A DNA stretch of 64,000 bases from Actinoallomurus vinaceus (GCF_039542055.1 NZ_BAABHK010000013.1:124001-188000); one strand, 5' to 3'; positions 51,107-60,200 are shown, counted from the stretch's first letter. Translations and numbers: made by a program. Notes: a model not told the origin generated them from the letters alone.

Positions 51107-52288
51107 TCAGCGGACGAGCCGACCCAGCAGCGCGGACGCGGCCATGATGCCTGCCGCCGCGGCCACCACGAGCACCGCGATGTCGAGAGGGAGATGCCCC
51201 GGCGTGCCGATCAGCAGGTCGCGCAGGGCATCGACCTCATAGCTCAGCGGGTTGACGTGGCTGATGACGCGCAGCCACTCCGGCATGATGCTCACCGGGT
51301 ACAGCGCGTTCGACCCGAAGAACAACGGCATCGTGATCGCCTGGCCGATGCCCATCAGCCGGTCCCGGGACATGGCGAGACCGGCGATGGTCATCGACAG
51401 GCACGAGAAGAACGCGGTGCCGAGCATGACGACCACGACGACCCCGAGCCAGCGCACGGGGTTGACGGTCAGCGCCACGCCGAGAAGCGCGGACAGCACC
51501 ATGATGGCCACGGCCTGGGCCAGGGAGCGCACTCCCGCGGCGAACGCCTTTCCGGTGACCAGCGCCGCCCGCGGCGTCGGCGTGACGAGCAGCTTCGCCA
51601 GCACGCCCGCATCGCGTTCCCAGATGATCTGGATGCCGTAGAAGATCGCGATGAAGAGGGCGGACTGAGCGAGGATGCCCGGCGCCAGGTAGTCCAGGTA
51701 CGGCACGCGTCCAGTGGGGATGGCCCGGATCCGGGAGAACGTCTCCCCGAAGATCAGCAACCACAGCGCGGGCTGGATCGCGCGGGTGTAGATCTCCGTC
51801 CGGTCGTGCCGCATCTTCTGCAGCTCCACCACGCACATCGCGCTTACCCGCGCGAGCAGCAGACGCCACGCGGCCCGGCGCGCCGGCGGCCCGGCCGAGT
51901 CCACCGGCATTCGGGAGGCCGCGAACTCAGCCAAGCCGACCGGCGGTCCCGACGTCGCAGGCTCAGCCGATCCGGCCGACGATTCCGAGGCCGCAGGCCC
52001 AACCGAGCCGACCGACGGCCCCGAGGCCGCAAGCTCAGCCGAGCCGACCGACGGCCCCGAGGCCGCAGGCACAGCCGTGTCGGCCGGTGCACCCGAGACC
52101 GCAGGCTCTGCCGAACCGACCGGCGATCCCGAGGCCCCGGCCGACGATCCCGAGGCCGCGGGCCCAACCGAGCCGACCAGCGATCCCGGGGCCGCGGGCT
52201 CAGCCGAGCCGACCGGCGGTGCGTCGGGTGCGGCGCGCGTCGCGGAATCCGTCTCCCGGCTCGTCGAGCCGGTCTCCGGTGTAGGCAC
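51107..52288 (-). CDS. ABC-2 type permease, drug-export-like
   Basis: This 393-residue protein has a roughly 130-residue repetitive disordered N-terminus, then six membrane helices of the ABC2_membrane type (AIQPALWLLIFGETFSRI, GRVPYLDYLAPGILAQSALFIAIFYG, NPVRWLGVVVVVMLGTAFFS). It pairs with the ATPase that overlaps its start by 89 bp. Start GTG 52286-52288. Substrate unknown; DrrB-like. Confidence 0.85.
   Translation of the reverse strand: MPTPETGSTSRETDSATRAAPDAPPVGSAEPAAPGSLVGSVGPAASGSSAGASGSPVGSAEPAVSGAPADTAVPAASGPSVGSAELAASGPSVGSVGPAASESSAGSAEPATSGPPVGLAEFAASRMPVDSAGPPARRAAWRLLLARVSAMCVVELQKMRHDRTEIYTRAIQPALWLLIFGETFSRIRAIPTGRVPYLDYLAPGILAQSALFIAIFYGIQIIWERDAGVLAKLLVTPTPRAALVTGKAFAAGVRSLAQAVAIMVLSALLGVALTVNPVRWLGVVVVVMLGTAFFSCLSMTIAGLAMSRDRLMGIGQAITMPLFFGSNALYPVSIMPEWLRVISHVNPLSYEVDALRDLLIGTPGHLPLDIAVLVVAAAAGIMAASALLGRLVR
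51900..52232 (-). repeat. In-frame 36-bp tandem array in permease N-terminus
   Basis: Twelve-residue units such as PVGSAEPAVSGA and SVGSAELAASGP, eight to nine copies with one short unit. It extends into the overlap with the ATPase gene 3' end (52200-52288), so it is read in two frames there. Confidence 0.75.
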
Positions 52289-53024
52289 GGAACACCTCCT
52301 CCAGGGTGGCGCCGGGTTCCAGCCCGGACTTGAGTTCGGCCGGGGTGCCGAGGGCCTGGATCCGGCCCCGGTGCATGAGCGCGATCCGGCCGCAGTGCTG
52401 GTCCGCCTCGTCCATGTAGTGGGTGGTCACCAGGACGGTCATCCCGGTCGCGTGCCGGACCTCCTGGATGCGCTCCCAGACCCCGTCGCGCGCGACCGGG
52501 TCCAGGCCGATGGTCGGCTCGTCGAGGATGAGCAGGCGCGGGGCGCTGACGAGGGCCTGCGCGAGTTCGAGCCGCCGGATCATCCCCCCGGAGTACGTCT
52601 GCGCGCGCCGCTCGGCCGCGTCGGCGAGCCCGACCGCGGACAGGACCTCCTCGACGCGTTCGCGCCGCTCGCGGCGTGGCACGTCGAACAGCCGGGCGAA
52701 GAGTTCGACGTTCTCCCGGCCGGTCAACGCGGCGTCCGCGGACAGTTGCTGGGGCAGGTAGCCGATCGCCCGGCGCACCGCCATCCGATGGCGTGCCACG
52801 TCGAGCCCGAACACCTCCACCATGCCGGGCGCGGCGGGCAGGAGGGTGGTGATCAGCCGGATCGTCGTGGTCTTGCCCGCTCCATTCGGGCCGAGCAGGC
52901 CGAAGACCTCCCCCTCGGCCACGTCCAGGTCGACACCGTCGACCGCGACGTTGCCGCCGAACGCGTGCCGCAACCCCCGGCACACCACCGCGTACCGGTC
53001 TGCCTGGTCGCTCTCGTCGCTCAT
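52200..53024 (-). CDS. ABC transporter ATPase, DrrA-like
   Basis: This 274-residue ATPase has Walker A GPNGAGKTTT, signature YSGGMIRRLELAQAL, Walker B LLILDEPTIGLDP and DrrA-type C-terminal motif TGDRLDEPGDGFRD. The ATG overlaps the MarR stop as ATGA. It and the permease form an exporter under MarR control. Confidence 0.92.
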   Translation of the reverse strand: MSDESDQADRYAVVCRGLRHAFGGNVAVDGVDLDVAEGEVFGLLGPNGAGKTTTIRLITTLLPAAPGMVEVFGLDVARHRMAVRRAIGYLPQQLSADAALTGRENVELFARLFDVPRRERRERVEEVLSAVGLADAAERRAQTYSGGMIRRLELAQALVSAPRLLILDEPTIGLDPVARDGVWERIQEVRHATGMTVLVTTHYMDEADQHCGRIALMHRGRIQALGTPAELKSGLEPGATLEEVFRAYTGDRLDEPGDGFRDARRTRRTAGRLG

Positions 53025-53800
53025 GAGTCACCCCCGTCGGAAGACGCGTGTGCGGATGACGCCGCCGGGCGACCGACAGCGTCGTCTGAAGCGGCTTGGC
53101 TGCCTGCCGTGTCGTCAGACGCGGCCAGGCGCTCGACGGCATCGTCCGAAGCAGCCGAGCAGCCCGCTGTGTCGTCGGACGCGGCCGGGCGTTCGACGGC
53201 ATCGTCCGACGCTGCCGGGCGACCGGCAGCGTCATCCAGTGCGGTCGGGCGGTCGGCCTCGTCGTCGGACGGCTGCGCGGATGTCGCCGCCGGGCGGCCG
53301 TCGCCGGCCGGCGCCGTGGGTGGCGCGGCCAGGCGGTCGGCGGCGTCGCCCACCGGCTCCTCCAGGCGGGTGAGCAGCCGACGCAGGGCGGGCAGTGCCG
53401 CGGCGATCGACGCCCGGTCCTCGTCGGACAGCTCGTCGAGCCGTGCCCCGACGAGGTGGGCCCGGCGGTCCCGCCAGTTCGCGATGCGCCGGCGTGCCGC
53501 GTCCGTGAGCTCCAGCCGGGCGGCGCGCCGGTCGTCCGGGTCGGTCTCCCGGCGCAGCATCCCCGCCCGGATCAGCTGGTTGACCAGGGTGCTCACCGAG
53601 TTGTCGGCCAGCCGGAGCTCGCGGGCGGCCGCCGCCACGCTCACACCGGGATGGCGGTCGACGACCAGCATCAGCTCGACCTGGCCCGGGCGCAGGTCCG
53701 GCGGCGGTGTCACACCGCGCAGCCTGCGCCGTACAAGGCGGCGCATCGCCATGGTCACGTCCATGAGGTCGCCACCCAGCCGAACGCCGTCACTCCCCAT
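53021..53800 (-). CDS. MarR-family repressor with repetitive tail
   Basis: This 259-residue protein has the winged helix at about 20-125 (QVELMLVVDRHPGVSVAAAARELRLADNSVSTLVNQLIRAGMLRRETDPDDRRAARLELTDAARR) and a long repetitive C-terminal tail (about 170-255). The ABC genes overlap behind it. The operator palindrome lies 10 bp before the start. Confidence 0.9.
   Translation of the reverse strand: MGSDGVRLGGDLMDVTMAMRRLVRRRLRGVTPPPDLRPGQVELMLVVDRHPGVSVAAAARELRLADNSVSTLVNQLIRAGMLRRETDPDDRRAARLELTDAARRRIANWRDRRAHLVGARLDELSDEDRASIAAALPALRRLLTRLEEPVGDAADRLAAPPTAPAGDGRPAATSAQPSDDEADRPTALDDAAGRPAASDDAVERPAASDDTAGCSAASDDAVERLAASDDTAGSQAASDDAVGRPAASSAHASSDGGDS
53044..53250 (-). repeat. In-frame 30-bp tandem array in MarR tail
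   Basis: Ten-residue units (DDAVERPAAS, DDTAGCSAAS, DDAVERLAAS, DDTAGSQAAS, DDAVGRPAAS), about six copies, at the C-terminus. Confidence 0.8.
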
Positions 53801-53810
53801 AAGTCTGGAT

Positions 53811-53833
53811 ATTACCTCTTAAGCAGAGGTAAT
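53811..53833. promoter_or_regulatory. Palindromic operator for MarR-ABC operon
   Basis: ATTACCTCT and AGAGGTAAT (9-bp perfect arms, 5-bp spacer), 10 bp before the MarR start. A third partial copy AATCATCTCT follows. Confidence 0.7.
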
Positions 53834-54054
53834 CATCTCTGGTGGGGCCGACGAGACTGCAGTGGCCAGTGAGGATGTGGCGGCCGGGGAAGGACCCTCA
53901 ACCCTGTTCGCCACTCGTCACGGACAGTAAAGAAGCTGCTCCATAGAGTCGTCGGCCATCACGGCGCCGAGGAGCCCACGCCGAGGGTTCCGCCCCCCAA
54001 CGGCCCGCTCACGCAGTCCGATCGGAGCGCCATGTCCGTACGAGGGGAAGAACA

Positions 54055-55308
54055 GTGATCGCCACGGTGCGGGGGTTCATGTCCATGGGCCGTCCCGCCA
54101 AGGTGCTGCTGATCAACGAGAGCGGCGAGACGGCCGGGCTCCTCATGCTCGCGCCCTACCTCGCCGACCACCTGACGCACCGGATCGGGCTCGCGGTCTG
54201 GCTCGTCGGCATCCTCCTGGGGCTGCGCCACTTCAGCGAGGGCCTGTTCGCCTTCGTCGGCACACTGGGCGACCGTGTCGGCTACAAGCCGATGCTCGTG
54301 GCCGGATGCGGGCTCGAGGCGCTGGGCTGCGCGCTGTTCGGCCTGTCCACCAGCGTGCCATGGCTGATCGGGGCAGCGCTGTTCAGCGGGCTCGCCCGCG
54401 CGCTGTTCGTCCCCGCCCGGCGCGCGTACCTCGCCCAGGTGGAAACCGACCGGAAGGTCGAGGCGTTCGCCCTGGCGAGCGTCTGCCGCCGGGTCGGACT
54501 GCTCATCGGCCCGCTCATCGGAATCCTGCTGGTCGACGCCGGTTTCGAAACGCTGTGCGTGGCGGCGGCCGGGGTCTTCGCCGCCCTCACGCTGGCGCAG
54601 TGGTGGCTGTTGCCGGCCTGCTCCGGCGCCCACGCGGGCTCGGAACGTCCGCTCTGGGCCGAGTGGCGGGACGCGCTCGGCGACCGCGTCTTCATCGCCT
54701 TCGCCACGACGATGTTCGCGTCGTACTCGCTCGTCTACCAGCTCACGTTCGGCCTGCCGATCGAGGTACGCCACGTGTCCGGAGGGCGCGGCGGCATCAC
54801 GGCCCTGTTCGTCCTGTCGGCCCTGCTCGGTCTCGTGGGACAGGTACGCCTCACGCAGTGGTGCGAGCGCCGCTGGACACCCGGCCAGGTCATGGTGCGC
54901 GGCCTGATCGTCATGGGTGTCGCGTTCGTCCCGTTGATGTTGCCGCCCCCGCACGGCGGGCCGCTCATCCGCCTGCTCCCCATCCTGCTGTGCGCCGCGA
55001 TCCTGACCGTCGGCACGATGATGGTCTTCCCATTCGAGATGGCCACCATCGCCGACCTCGCCGGCGACCGCGGGGTCGGGACGTACTACAGCGTCAACAA
55101 CCTGCTGTCCGGAGTCGGCGCCGTCTTCGGCAACCTGCTCAGCGCCGCCGCGATGGGCCTGTCGCGCGCACTGAACGTGGCGGGCCTGCCGTGGCTCGTG
55201 CTGCTGGTCCTCTCCGTTTTCTCGGCGACCGCGCTGACCTTCGTGAACAGGAGCGGCCGGCTCCCCACCGGCCGCCTGGCCGAGGCACAGGTCGGGACGG
55301 CTCCCTGA
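54055..55308 (+). CDS. MFS transporter
   Basis: This 417-residue membrane protein has 11-12 helices and motif A-like LVAGCGLEALGCALFGL in loop 2-3. GTG 54055 follows AGGGGAAG. It is close to MFS exporters of the DHA group. The 254-bp gap upstream holds the MarR operator. Confidence 0.87.
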   Translation: MIATVRGFMSMGRPAKVLLINESGETAGLLMLAPYLADHLTHRIGLAVWLVGILLGLRHFSEGLFAFVGTLGDRVGYKPMLVAGCGLEALGCALFGLSTSVPWLIGAALFSGLARALFVPARRAYLAQVETDRKVEAFALASVCRRVGLLIGPLIGILLVDAGFETLCVAAAGVFAALTLAQWWLLPACSGAHAGSERPLWAEWRDALGDRVFIAFATTMFASYSLVYQLTFGLPIEVRHVSGGRGGITALFVLSALLGLVGQVRLTQWCERRWTPGQVMVRGLIVMGVAFVPLMLPPPHGGPLIRLLPILLCAAILTVGTMMVFPFEMATIADLAGDRGVGTYYSVNNLLSGVGAVFGNLLSAAAMGLSRALNVAGLPWLVLLVLSVFSATALTFVNRSGRLPTGRLAEAQVGTAP

Positions 55309-55404
55309 CGCCCTCCGGCCACGACGCGGGGAAGGGCGCGGTGGCGGTCGATTCCGTGCCCCTGCGGGACCATCAGGTCGCCATCCACGAATACCGTTGT
55401 GGTC

Positions 55405-57741
55405 GTGAGCACGGAGACCTACGCCGACTGGCTGCGGGCGCGCGACGACGACGATCTGCGCGCCCTGTTCGAGGCTCGCCCCGAGCTGATCACTCCCGTG
55501 CCCGCCGACATGGGAGCGCTGGCCGCCCGGGCGTCCGCGGCATCCGCCGTGTCGCGGGCGCTCGACCGCCTCGACCGGCTCGCGCTGAACGTCTTCGAGG
55601 CGCTCCTGGTCCTCCCCACGCCCACCACGTACGACGACCTCTTGACTGCCGTCTCCGCCGAGCCGGCCACCGGCGCCCGGATCCGGGAGACCGTGGACCG
55701 GCTGCGCACCCTGGCCCTGGTGTGGGGCGAGGACGAGACCCTCCGGGTGGTTCCCGGCGGGCGGCAGGTCATCCCGCACCCGGCCGGGCTCGGGCCGTCA
55801 CTCCGGGAGGCGTTCGCCTCCTATCCCTCCGACCGGCTGGCGGAACTGCTCGACGACCTCGGCCTGGAGTCGGTCGACGACATCCCGGGCCGGATCGCCG
55901 TCTTGATCGAGGACGCGGGCCCGGAGGCGAGGGCCGCGCTCGACCGGCTCACCTGGGGGCCGCCCGTCGGCCGGGTCGACGGCGCCCGCCGGCCCGTCAG
56001 CCTCGCCACGGCCGCCTCCCCCATCGAGCGCCTTCTCGCGCGCGGCCTGCTGGCCGCGACCGACGACCGCACCGTGACGCTGCCCCGCGAGGTCGGGCTG
56101 CACCTGCGCGGTGGCCGCGTCTTCGCCGAGCTGCGGACGGCACCGCCGCCCCTCGACGGCACCGCGCGCCCGCGATCGCTCGTCGACCGCACCGCCGGCG
56201 GCCAGGCGTTCACGTTCGTACGCACGATCGAGGACCTGCTCGACCGCTGGGGCGTCGCCGCGCCCGGCGTGCTGCGCGGCGGCGGCCTCGGCATCCGCGA
56301 CCTTCGCGCCACCGCCACCGAGCTCGACGTGCCCGAGTGGACGGCCGCGCTGCTCATCGAGGTGGCGTACGCCGCCGGGCTGCTCGCCCGCGACGGCGAC
56401 CACGAGGGCCCGGCGGGCGCCGCGTGGCTGCCGGGCCAGGCGTACGACCTGTGGCGGCTGCGGGACGTCGAGCGCCGCTGGACGGACCTGGCCAATGCCT
56501 GGCTGCTGACCGACCGGGCACCCGGCCTCGCGGGCGAACGCGACGACCGCGACCGGCTCATCAACGCGCTGTCCGACGAGGCCGTACGGGTGAGCGCTCC
56601 GCAGGTACGACGCTCGGTGCTCGGCGCGCTCGGTGACGCCGAGCGGGGGACCGCGCCCCGGGCCGAGGAGATCTTCGCCTACCTCACGTGGCAGCAGCCG
56701 CGCCGCGGGGGCATCCTGCGCGAGCGCCTCGTCGGCTGGACCCTTCGCGAGGCCGAGGTGCTCGGCGTCACCGGGCTCGGCGCCCTGTCCGGCCACGCCC
56801 GGGCGCTCCTCTCCGGCGGCGACGCGGCCAAGGCGCTCGCCACCGTGCTGCCCGAGCCGGTCGACCACGTGCTCATCCAGGCCGACCTGACGGCGGTCGC
56901 TCCGGGCCCGCTCGTCAGCGACCTGGCCCGCGAACTCGCGCTCGCCGCCGACGTCGAGTCCACCGGCGGCGCCACCGTCTACCGATTCACCCCCCAGTCG
57001 GTGCGCCGGGCCCTCGACGCGGGCCGCGGTGCGTCCGAGCTGATCGACCTGCTCAAGCGGCATTCGACCACCGACCTGCCGCAGCCGCTGACCTACCTCA
57101 TCGAGGACGTCGCCCGCCGGCACGGCCGGCTGCGGGTCGGCGTCGCCTCGGCGTACGTCCGCTGTGACGACCCGGCCGTCCTCGACGAGATCCTCGCCGA
57201 CCGCCGCTCGGACCAGCTGCGGCTGCACCGGCTCGCGCCGACCGTCCTGGCCTCCCGGATCTCCCGCGGCGAACTGCTGGAGTCCCTGCGCACCCTGGGG
57301 TACGCGCCGGTGGCCGAGTCGCCGGAGGGCTCCGTCGTCGTCACCCGCCTCGACGCGCGCCGGGCCGAGACCACGCACGGCACGTACGAACCGGCGCACC
57401 ACTCCCAGGTCGGCGTGGCCGGCCCGGACCCGTCGGTCGTGACCGCGGCCGTCCGCGCGCTCCGGGCGGGCGAGAACGCCGCGCGGGCCACCGTCCCGAG
57501 CGGCGCGCCGCCGCGCTCCCCCGCCATGGCCATGGTCAAGCAGCTCCGGCAGGCGGCCGACCGGGGCGCCCGCGTGTGGATCGGCTACCTCGACCAGCAG
57601 GGGCAGGCGTCCAGCCGCATCATCGAGCCGGCCCGCGTGGAGGGCGGGTTCCTCACCGCGTACGACGCGACGCGGGCCGCCGTACAGCGCTTCGCCCTGC
57701 ACCGCATCACCGGCGTCGCCGAGGTCGACGGCTCGTCCTGA
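55405..57741 (+). CDS. Helicase-associated domain protein (XPB partner)
   Basis: This 778-residue protein has an N-terminal region VSTETYADWLRARDDDDLRALFEARPEL, then winged-helix-like repeats, and the C-terminal helicase_C_3-type domain (AYVRCDDPAVLDEILADRRSDQLRLHRLAPTVLASRISRGELLESLRTLGYAP) ending VWIGYLDQQGQASSRIIEPARVEGGFLTAYD. Actinobacterial genomes place this family near the XPB helicase (62300 here). GTG at 55405 fits the family start; TACCGT lies 7 nt upstream, so a leaderless mRNA is likely. Confidence 0.85.
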   Translation: MSTETYADWLRARDDDDLRALFEARPELITPVPADMGALAARASAASAVSRALDRLDRLALNVFEALLVLPTPTTYDDLLTAVSAEPATGARIRETVDRLRTLALVWGEDETLRVVPGGRQVIPHPAGLGPSLREAFASYPSDRLAELLDDLGLESVDDIPGRIAVLIEDAGPEARAALDRLTWGPPVGRVDGARRPVSLATAASPIERLLARGLLAATDDRTVTLPREVGLHLRGGRVFAELRTAPPPLDGTARPRSLVDRTAGGQAFTFVRTIEDLLDRWGVAAPGVLRGGGLGIRDLRATATELDVPEWTAALLIEVAYAAGLLARDGDHEGPAGAAWLPGQAYDLWRLRDVERRWTDLANAWLLTDRAPGLAGERDDRDRLINALSDEAVRVSAPQVRRSVLGALGDAERGTAPRAEEIFAYLTWQQPRRGGILRERLVGWTLREAEVLGVTGLGALSGHARALLSGGDAAKALATVLPEPVDHVLIQADLTAVAPGPLVSDLARELALAADVESTGGATVYRFTPQSVRRALDAGRGASELIDLLKRHSTTDLPQPLTYLIEDVARRHGRLRVGVASAYVRCDDPAVLDEILADRRSDQLRLHRLAPTVLASRISRGELLESLRTLGYAPVAESPEGSVVVTRLDARRAETTHGTYEPAHHSQVGVAGPDPSVVTAAVRALRAGENAARATVPSGAPPRSPAMAMVKQLRQAADRGARVWIGYLDQQGQASSRIIEPARVEGGFLTAYDATRAAVQRFALHRITGVAEVDGSS

Positions 57742-58026
57742 CCCACAGCCCCGGGCCCGCCGAGGTCAGCGGCTCGTCCTGACCCACAGCAACGGCCCCG
57801 CCCACGTCAACAGCCTGCCCCGACCCACAGCCCTGGCCCTGGCCACGTCAACAGCCCGTCCCGACCCACAGCACCGGCCCCGCCGACGCCGGCGGCTCGC
57901 CTTGACCCACAGCACGAGCCCCGCCCACGTCAACAGCCCATCCCAACCCACAGCACCGGCCCCGCCGACGCCGGCGGCTCGTCTTGGTCCGCAGCAGCGG
58001 ATCGGCCCACGTCAAGGGCTCGTTCG
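57718..58026 (+). repeat. 41-bp tandem array across helicase-partner stop codon
   Basis: GACCCACAGC-type units start at 57740, 57781, 57822, 57863, 57904, 57945 and 57986, exactly 41 bp apart. Two subtypes (CCGACGCCGG and CCCACGTCAA) alternate in part. The first unit includes the TGA of the helicase partner (57739-57741) and the codons before it match the next unit. Confidence 0.9.
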
Positions 58027-58223
58027 GCTTCGAAACCCGGCCGCCATGGCCGTTTCCGGTCACCGGCACTCTGCGCCGGTATTCCATGATCAATCCGCGA
58101 ATGTCACCGAACGCACACGAGTGTAACTCTTTTGCACTTGCGGCCCACGCGTCACAGAAGGCAGGGTTTCGCACGGTCGGCCGACCGTAATGCCCATGGT
58201 CATCTCTCCACAAGGGAGTTCAG
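58027..58223 (+). promoter_or_regulatory. Leader of NlpC-like gene with 16-bp palindrome
   Basis: About 197 bp, AT-rich in the middle; ACGGTCGGCCGACCGT (58173-58188) is a perfect palindrome before the ribosome site. No known riboswitch is recognised. Confidence 0.45.
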
Positions 58224-58796
58224 ATGCGCATTACCGCAAAGACCCTGGCAGCGACGATGATGGCGGCCGGCCTGACCACGACCGGAATGGCGACCGCACA
58301 CGCCGCCGTCGCCGCGCCGGCCGCAGCCGCGCCGGCGGCCGCGAAGGCCTCGGACGTCACGGCCCAGAGCTGCAAGGGCAACCCCGGCAGCAACCTGCAC
58401 CTGACCCGAGCCCAGATCAAGACCCGCGCCCACAGCTGGCTCGGCAAGGTCACGTACTCCCAGAGCCACTACTACTGCAACGGCTACGGCCGTTACCGGC
58501 AGGACTGCTCCGGCTACGTCTCGATGGCCTGGGGGCTCCACACCTCCCAGTGGACCGGAAGCCTCCTGAACTATTCGCACGCCATCTCCAAGAATTCGCT
58601 CAGGTACGGTGACGTGCTGACCCGCTACCCCCAGAGCACCTCGAAGGGGCACGTCGCGATCTTCATGAGCCGGGCGAGCAGGGGCCGTGTGGTCGTGTGG
58701 GAGGAATCCCGCCCCGGCACCAAGGCGGGCATCCACACCTGGTCGAAGTCCCTAGTGGCCAGCTACTCGGCCCGCCGTTACAACAACGTCCGTTAA
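58224..58796 (+). CDS. Secreted NlpC/P60-like hydrolase
   Basis: This 190-residue exported protein has a signal peptide (about 1-28, ending TAHA), an Ala/Pro linker, and a domain with RQDCSGYVSMAWGL (Cys nucleophile), SKGHVAIFMSR (catalytic His), and VVWEESRPGTKAGIHTW. The arrangement matches NlpC/P60-type peptidases that cut peptidoglycan peptides, though the short length (about 140 residues for the domain) means a member of the CHAP side is possible. AAGGGAG before ATG. A perfect terminator follows. Confidence 0.85.
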   Translation: MRITAKTLAATMMAAGLTTTGMATAHAAVAAPAAAAPAAAKASDVTAQSCKGNPGSNLHLTRAQIKTRAHSWLGKVTYSQSHYYCNGYGRYRQDCSGYVSMAWGLHTSQWTGSLLNYSHAISKNSLRYGDVLTRYPQSTSKGHVAIFMSRASRGRVVVWEESRPGTKAGIHTWSKSLVASYSARRYNNVR

Positions 58797-58847
58797 CACA
58801 TCAGGGGCAGGCTGATGCCGGAATTCATCAGCTCACCACACCGACAT

Positions 58848-58883
58848 GGGTCGAGGGGCCAGCGAAATACGGCCCCTCGACCC
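58848..58883 (+). terminator. 13-bp perfect-stem terminator
   Basis: GGGTCGAGGGGCC (58848-58860), 10-nt loop, GGCCCCTCGACCC (58871-58883), then TCCCCAT. Between convergent genes, so it may serve both. Confidence 0.85.
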
Positions 58884-58938
58884 TCCCCATTTCACGGCCG
58901 TGTCCTCGCGGCGAAGCACGGCTCGATCTCGCGGCGGA

Positions 58939-59376
58939 TCATCCCCCGCGCTTGCCGAAGTCGGCGCTGGACCAGTGCACGGGATGCATCCGGATCAGCG
59001 CGAGGCCCTCTCCGCTGGTGCTCTGGAGGTACCGCTCGCCGAGCTCCGGCCCCAGATAACGGTGGGCCAGCGCGGCGCGCTCGGCGTCCCCGGCCGGTTC
59101 GTCGACGGTGGTGACCGGCCCCTCCACGGCGACGTACCGGTAGGGCGGGTCGTCATTGTGCACGCACAGCGTGACCCGGCCGGCCTCCCTGATCAGCTCG
59201 GCCTTTCGGCTCTTCGCCCCGGTGATGAAGTACAGCTCGCCACCGGGTTCGTAGGCGTACCACATCGGCACCGTCACCGGCGCCCGGTCTCCGCCGCTCT
59301 CGGTCACACTCAGCACGCCGAGCCGTACTCCTGCGAGGAACGCCTCGCGCTCCCCAACACTCATCACCTGCGTCAC
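58939..59376 (-). CDS. Pyridoxamine-phosphate-oxidase-like (PPOX) family protein
   Basis: This 145-residue split-barrel protein has GVLSVTESGGDRAPVTVPMWYAYEPGGELYFITGAKSRKAELIREAGRVTLCVHND, the pattern of PPOX family F420- or FMN-binding proteins. GTG start at 59374-59376; ATG four codons later possible. It follows the AraC gene by 54 nt on the same strand. Confidence 0.88.
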   Translation of the reverse strand: MTQVMSVGEREAFLAGVRLGVLSVTESGGDRAPVTVPMWYAYEPGGELYFITGAKSRKAELIREAGRVTLCVHNDDPPYRYVAVEGPVTTVDEPAGDAERAALAHRYLGPELGERYLQSTSGEGLALIRMHPVHWSSADFGKRGG

Positions 59377-59430
59377 GCCGTGATGCGTAACCGGGCCGCG
59401 CCCATCGCCAACCCGTAGGGCGGCAAAGAC

Positions 59431-60183
59431 TCAGCGCGGGCTCCCGCCGCTCGCATACCGGCCCGGCGTGACCCCGAAGGCGTGGCGGAACGACTCGATG
59501 AACGCGCTCGGGCTGCGGAAGCCGCTGGCGGCCGCGACGGCGGTGACCGAGCCCCCGGCGGCGAGCAGTGTGAGGGAGTGGTGCAGCCGCAGCTGGGTGC
59601 GCCACTGCGGGAAGGTCATCCCCGTCTGTTCCCGGAACAGCCGGCTGAGCGTGCGTTCGCCCGCCCCGACGGACCGCCCGAGTTCGGCGAGGGAGCGCTG
59701 GTCGGTGGGGTCGGCGGTCAGGAGGTCCGTCACGTCGCGGAGCCGGGGGTCGGCCGGTGTCGGCAGGCACAGTGGGAGTGCCTCGACCCGGCGCAGCTGG
59801 TCGAGGGCGACCGCCTCGAGGTTGCGCCGCTGGCGGGCGGTCAGTTCGTCGTCGTCGCTGAGCGCGATGATCACCTCGCGCATCAGCGGAGTCACCGCCA
59901 GGACGGTGGGCGCGGCGAGCCCGAGCGGGTTGACCCGGGCGTCGAAGACCAGGGTCCGCATCTGCGTCGGACCGTACGCCCGGTGGGCGTGGGCCACGGC
60001 GGCGGGGATCCACACGGCGCGGTGCGGAGGGACGACCCACGAACCCGCGCTCGTCGAGACCTCCAGCACGCCCCGGCTCGGATGGACGAGCTGGTGCCCG
60101 GCGTGGTCGTGCCAGTCGATCCGGGCACCGTGCTGCAACGACTTGCGCGTCGGGCCGGTGAGATGTTGGCGGGTTACCGACAT
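59431..60183 (-). CDS. AraC-family regulator
   Basis: This 250-residue protein has a cupin-like N-terminus (RGVLEVSTSAGSWVVPPHRAVWIPAAVAH) and a C-terminal double HTH (about 150-245: LAELGRSVGAGERTLSRLFREQTGMTFPQWRTQLRLHHSLTLL, SGFRSPSAFIESFRHAFGVTPGRY). The ATG at 60181-60183 was preferred over the frame to 60246. It diverges from an MFS gene; a 21-bp direct repeat covers its start. Likely regulates itself and the MFS. Confidence 0.9.
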   Translation of the reverse strand: MSVTRQHLTGPTRKSLQHGARIDWHDHAGHQLVHPSRGVLEVSTSAGSWVVPPHRAVWIPAAVAHAHRAYGPTQMRTLVFDARVNPLGLAAPTVLAVTPLMREVIIALSDDDELTARQRRNLEAVALDQLRRVEALPLCLPTPADPRLRDVTDLLTADPTDQRSLAELGRSVGAGERTLSRLFREQTGMTFPQWRTQLRLHHSLTLLAAGGSVTAVAAASGFRSPSAFIESFRHAFGVTPGRYASGGSPR

Positions 60184-60200
60184 TTGTTGGCAGAGTACCG
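60166..60200. promoter_or_regulatory. 21-bp-spaced direct repeats, AraC site
   Basis: TTGGCGGGTTACCG (60166-60179) and TTGGCAGAGTACCG (60187-60200), the same 14-base motif two helical turns apart. The repeat overlaps the AraC start codon at 60181. Confidence 0.75.

Noticed and set aside
57718..58026. CRISPR-like array
   Set aside because: Units are adjacent and similar across their full length with no unique spacers, and no cas genes are nearby.
58027..58223. c-di-AMP riboswitch before the NlpC-like gene
   Set aside because: Known in similar contexts, but the conserved core bases were not seen here; only an ordinary palindrome.
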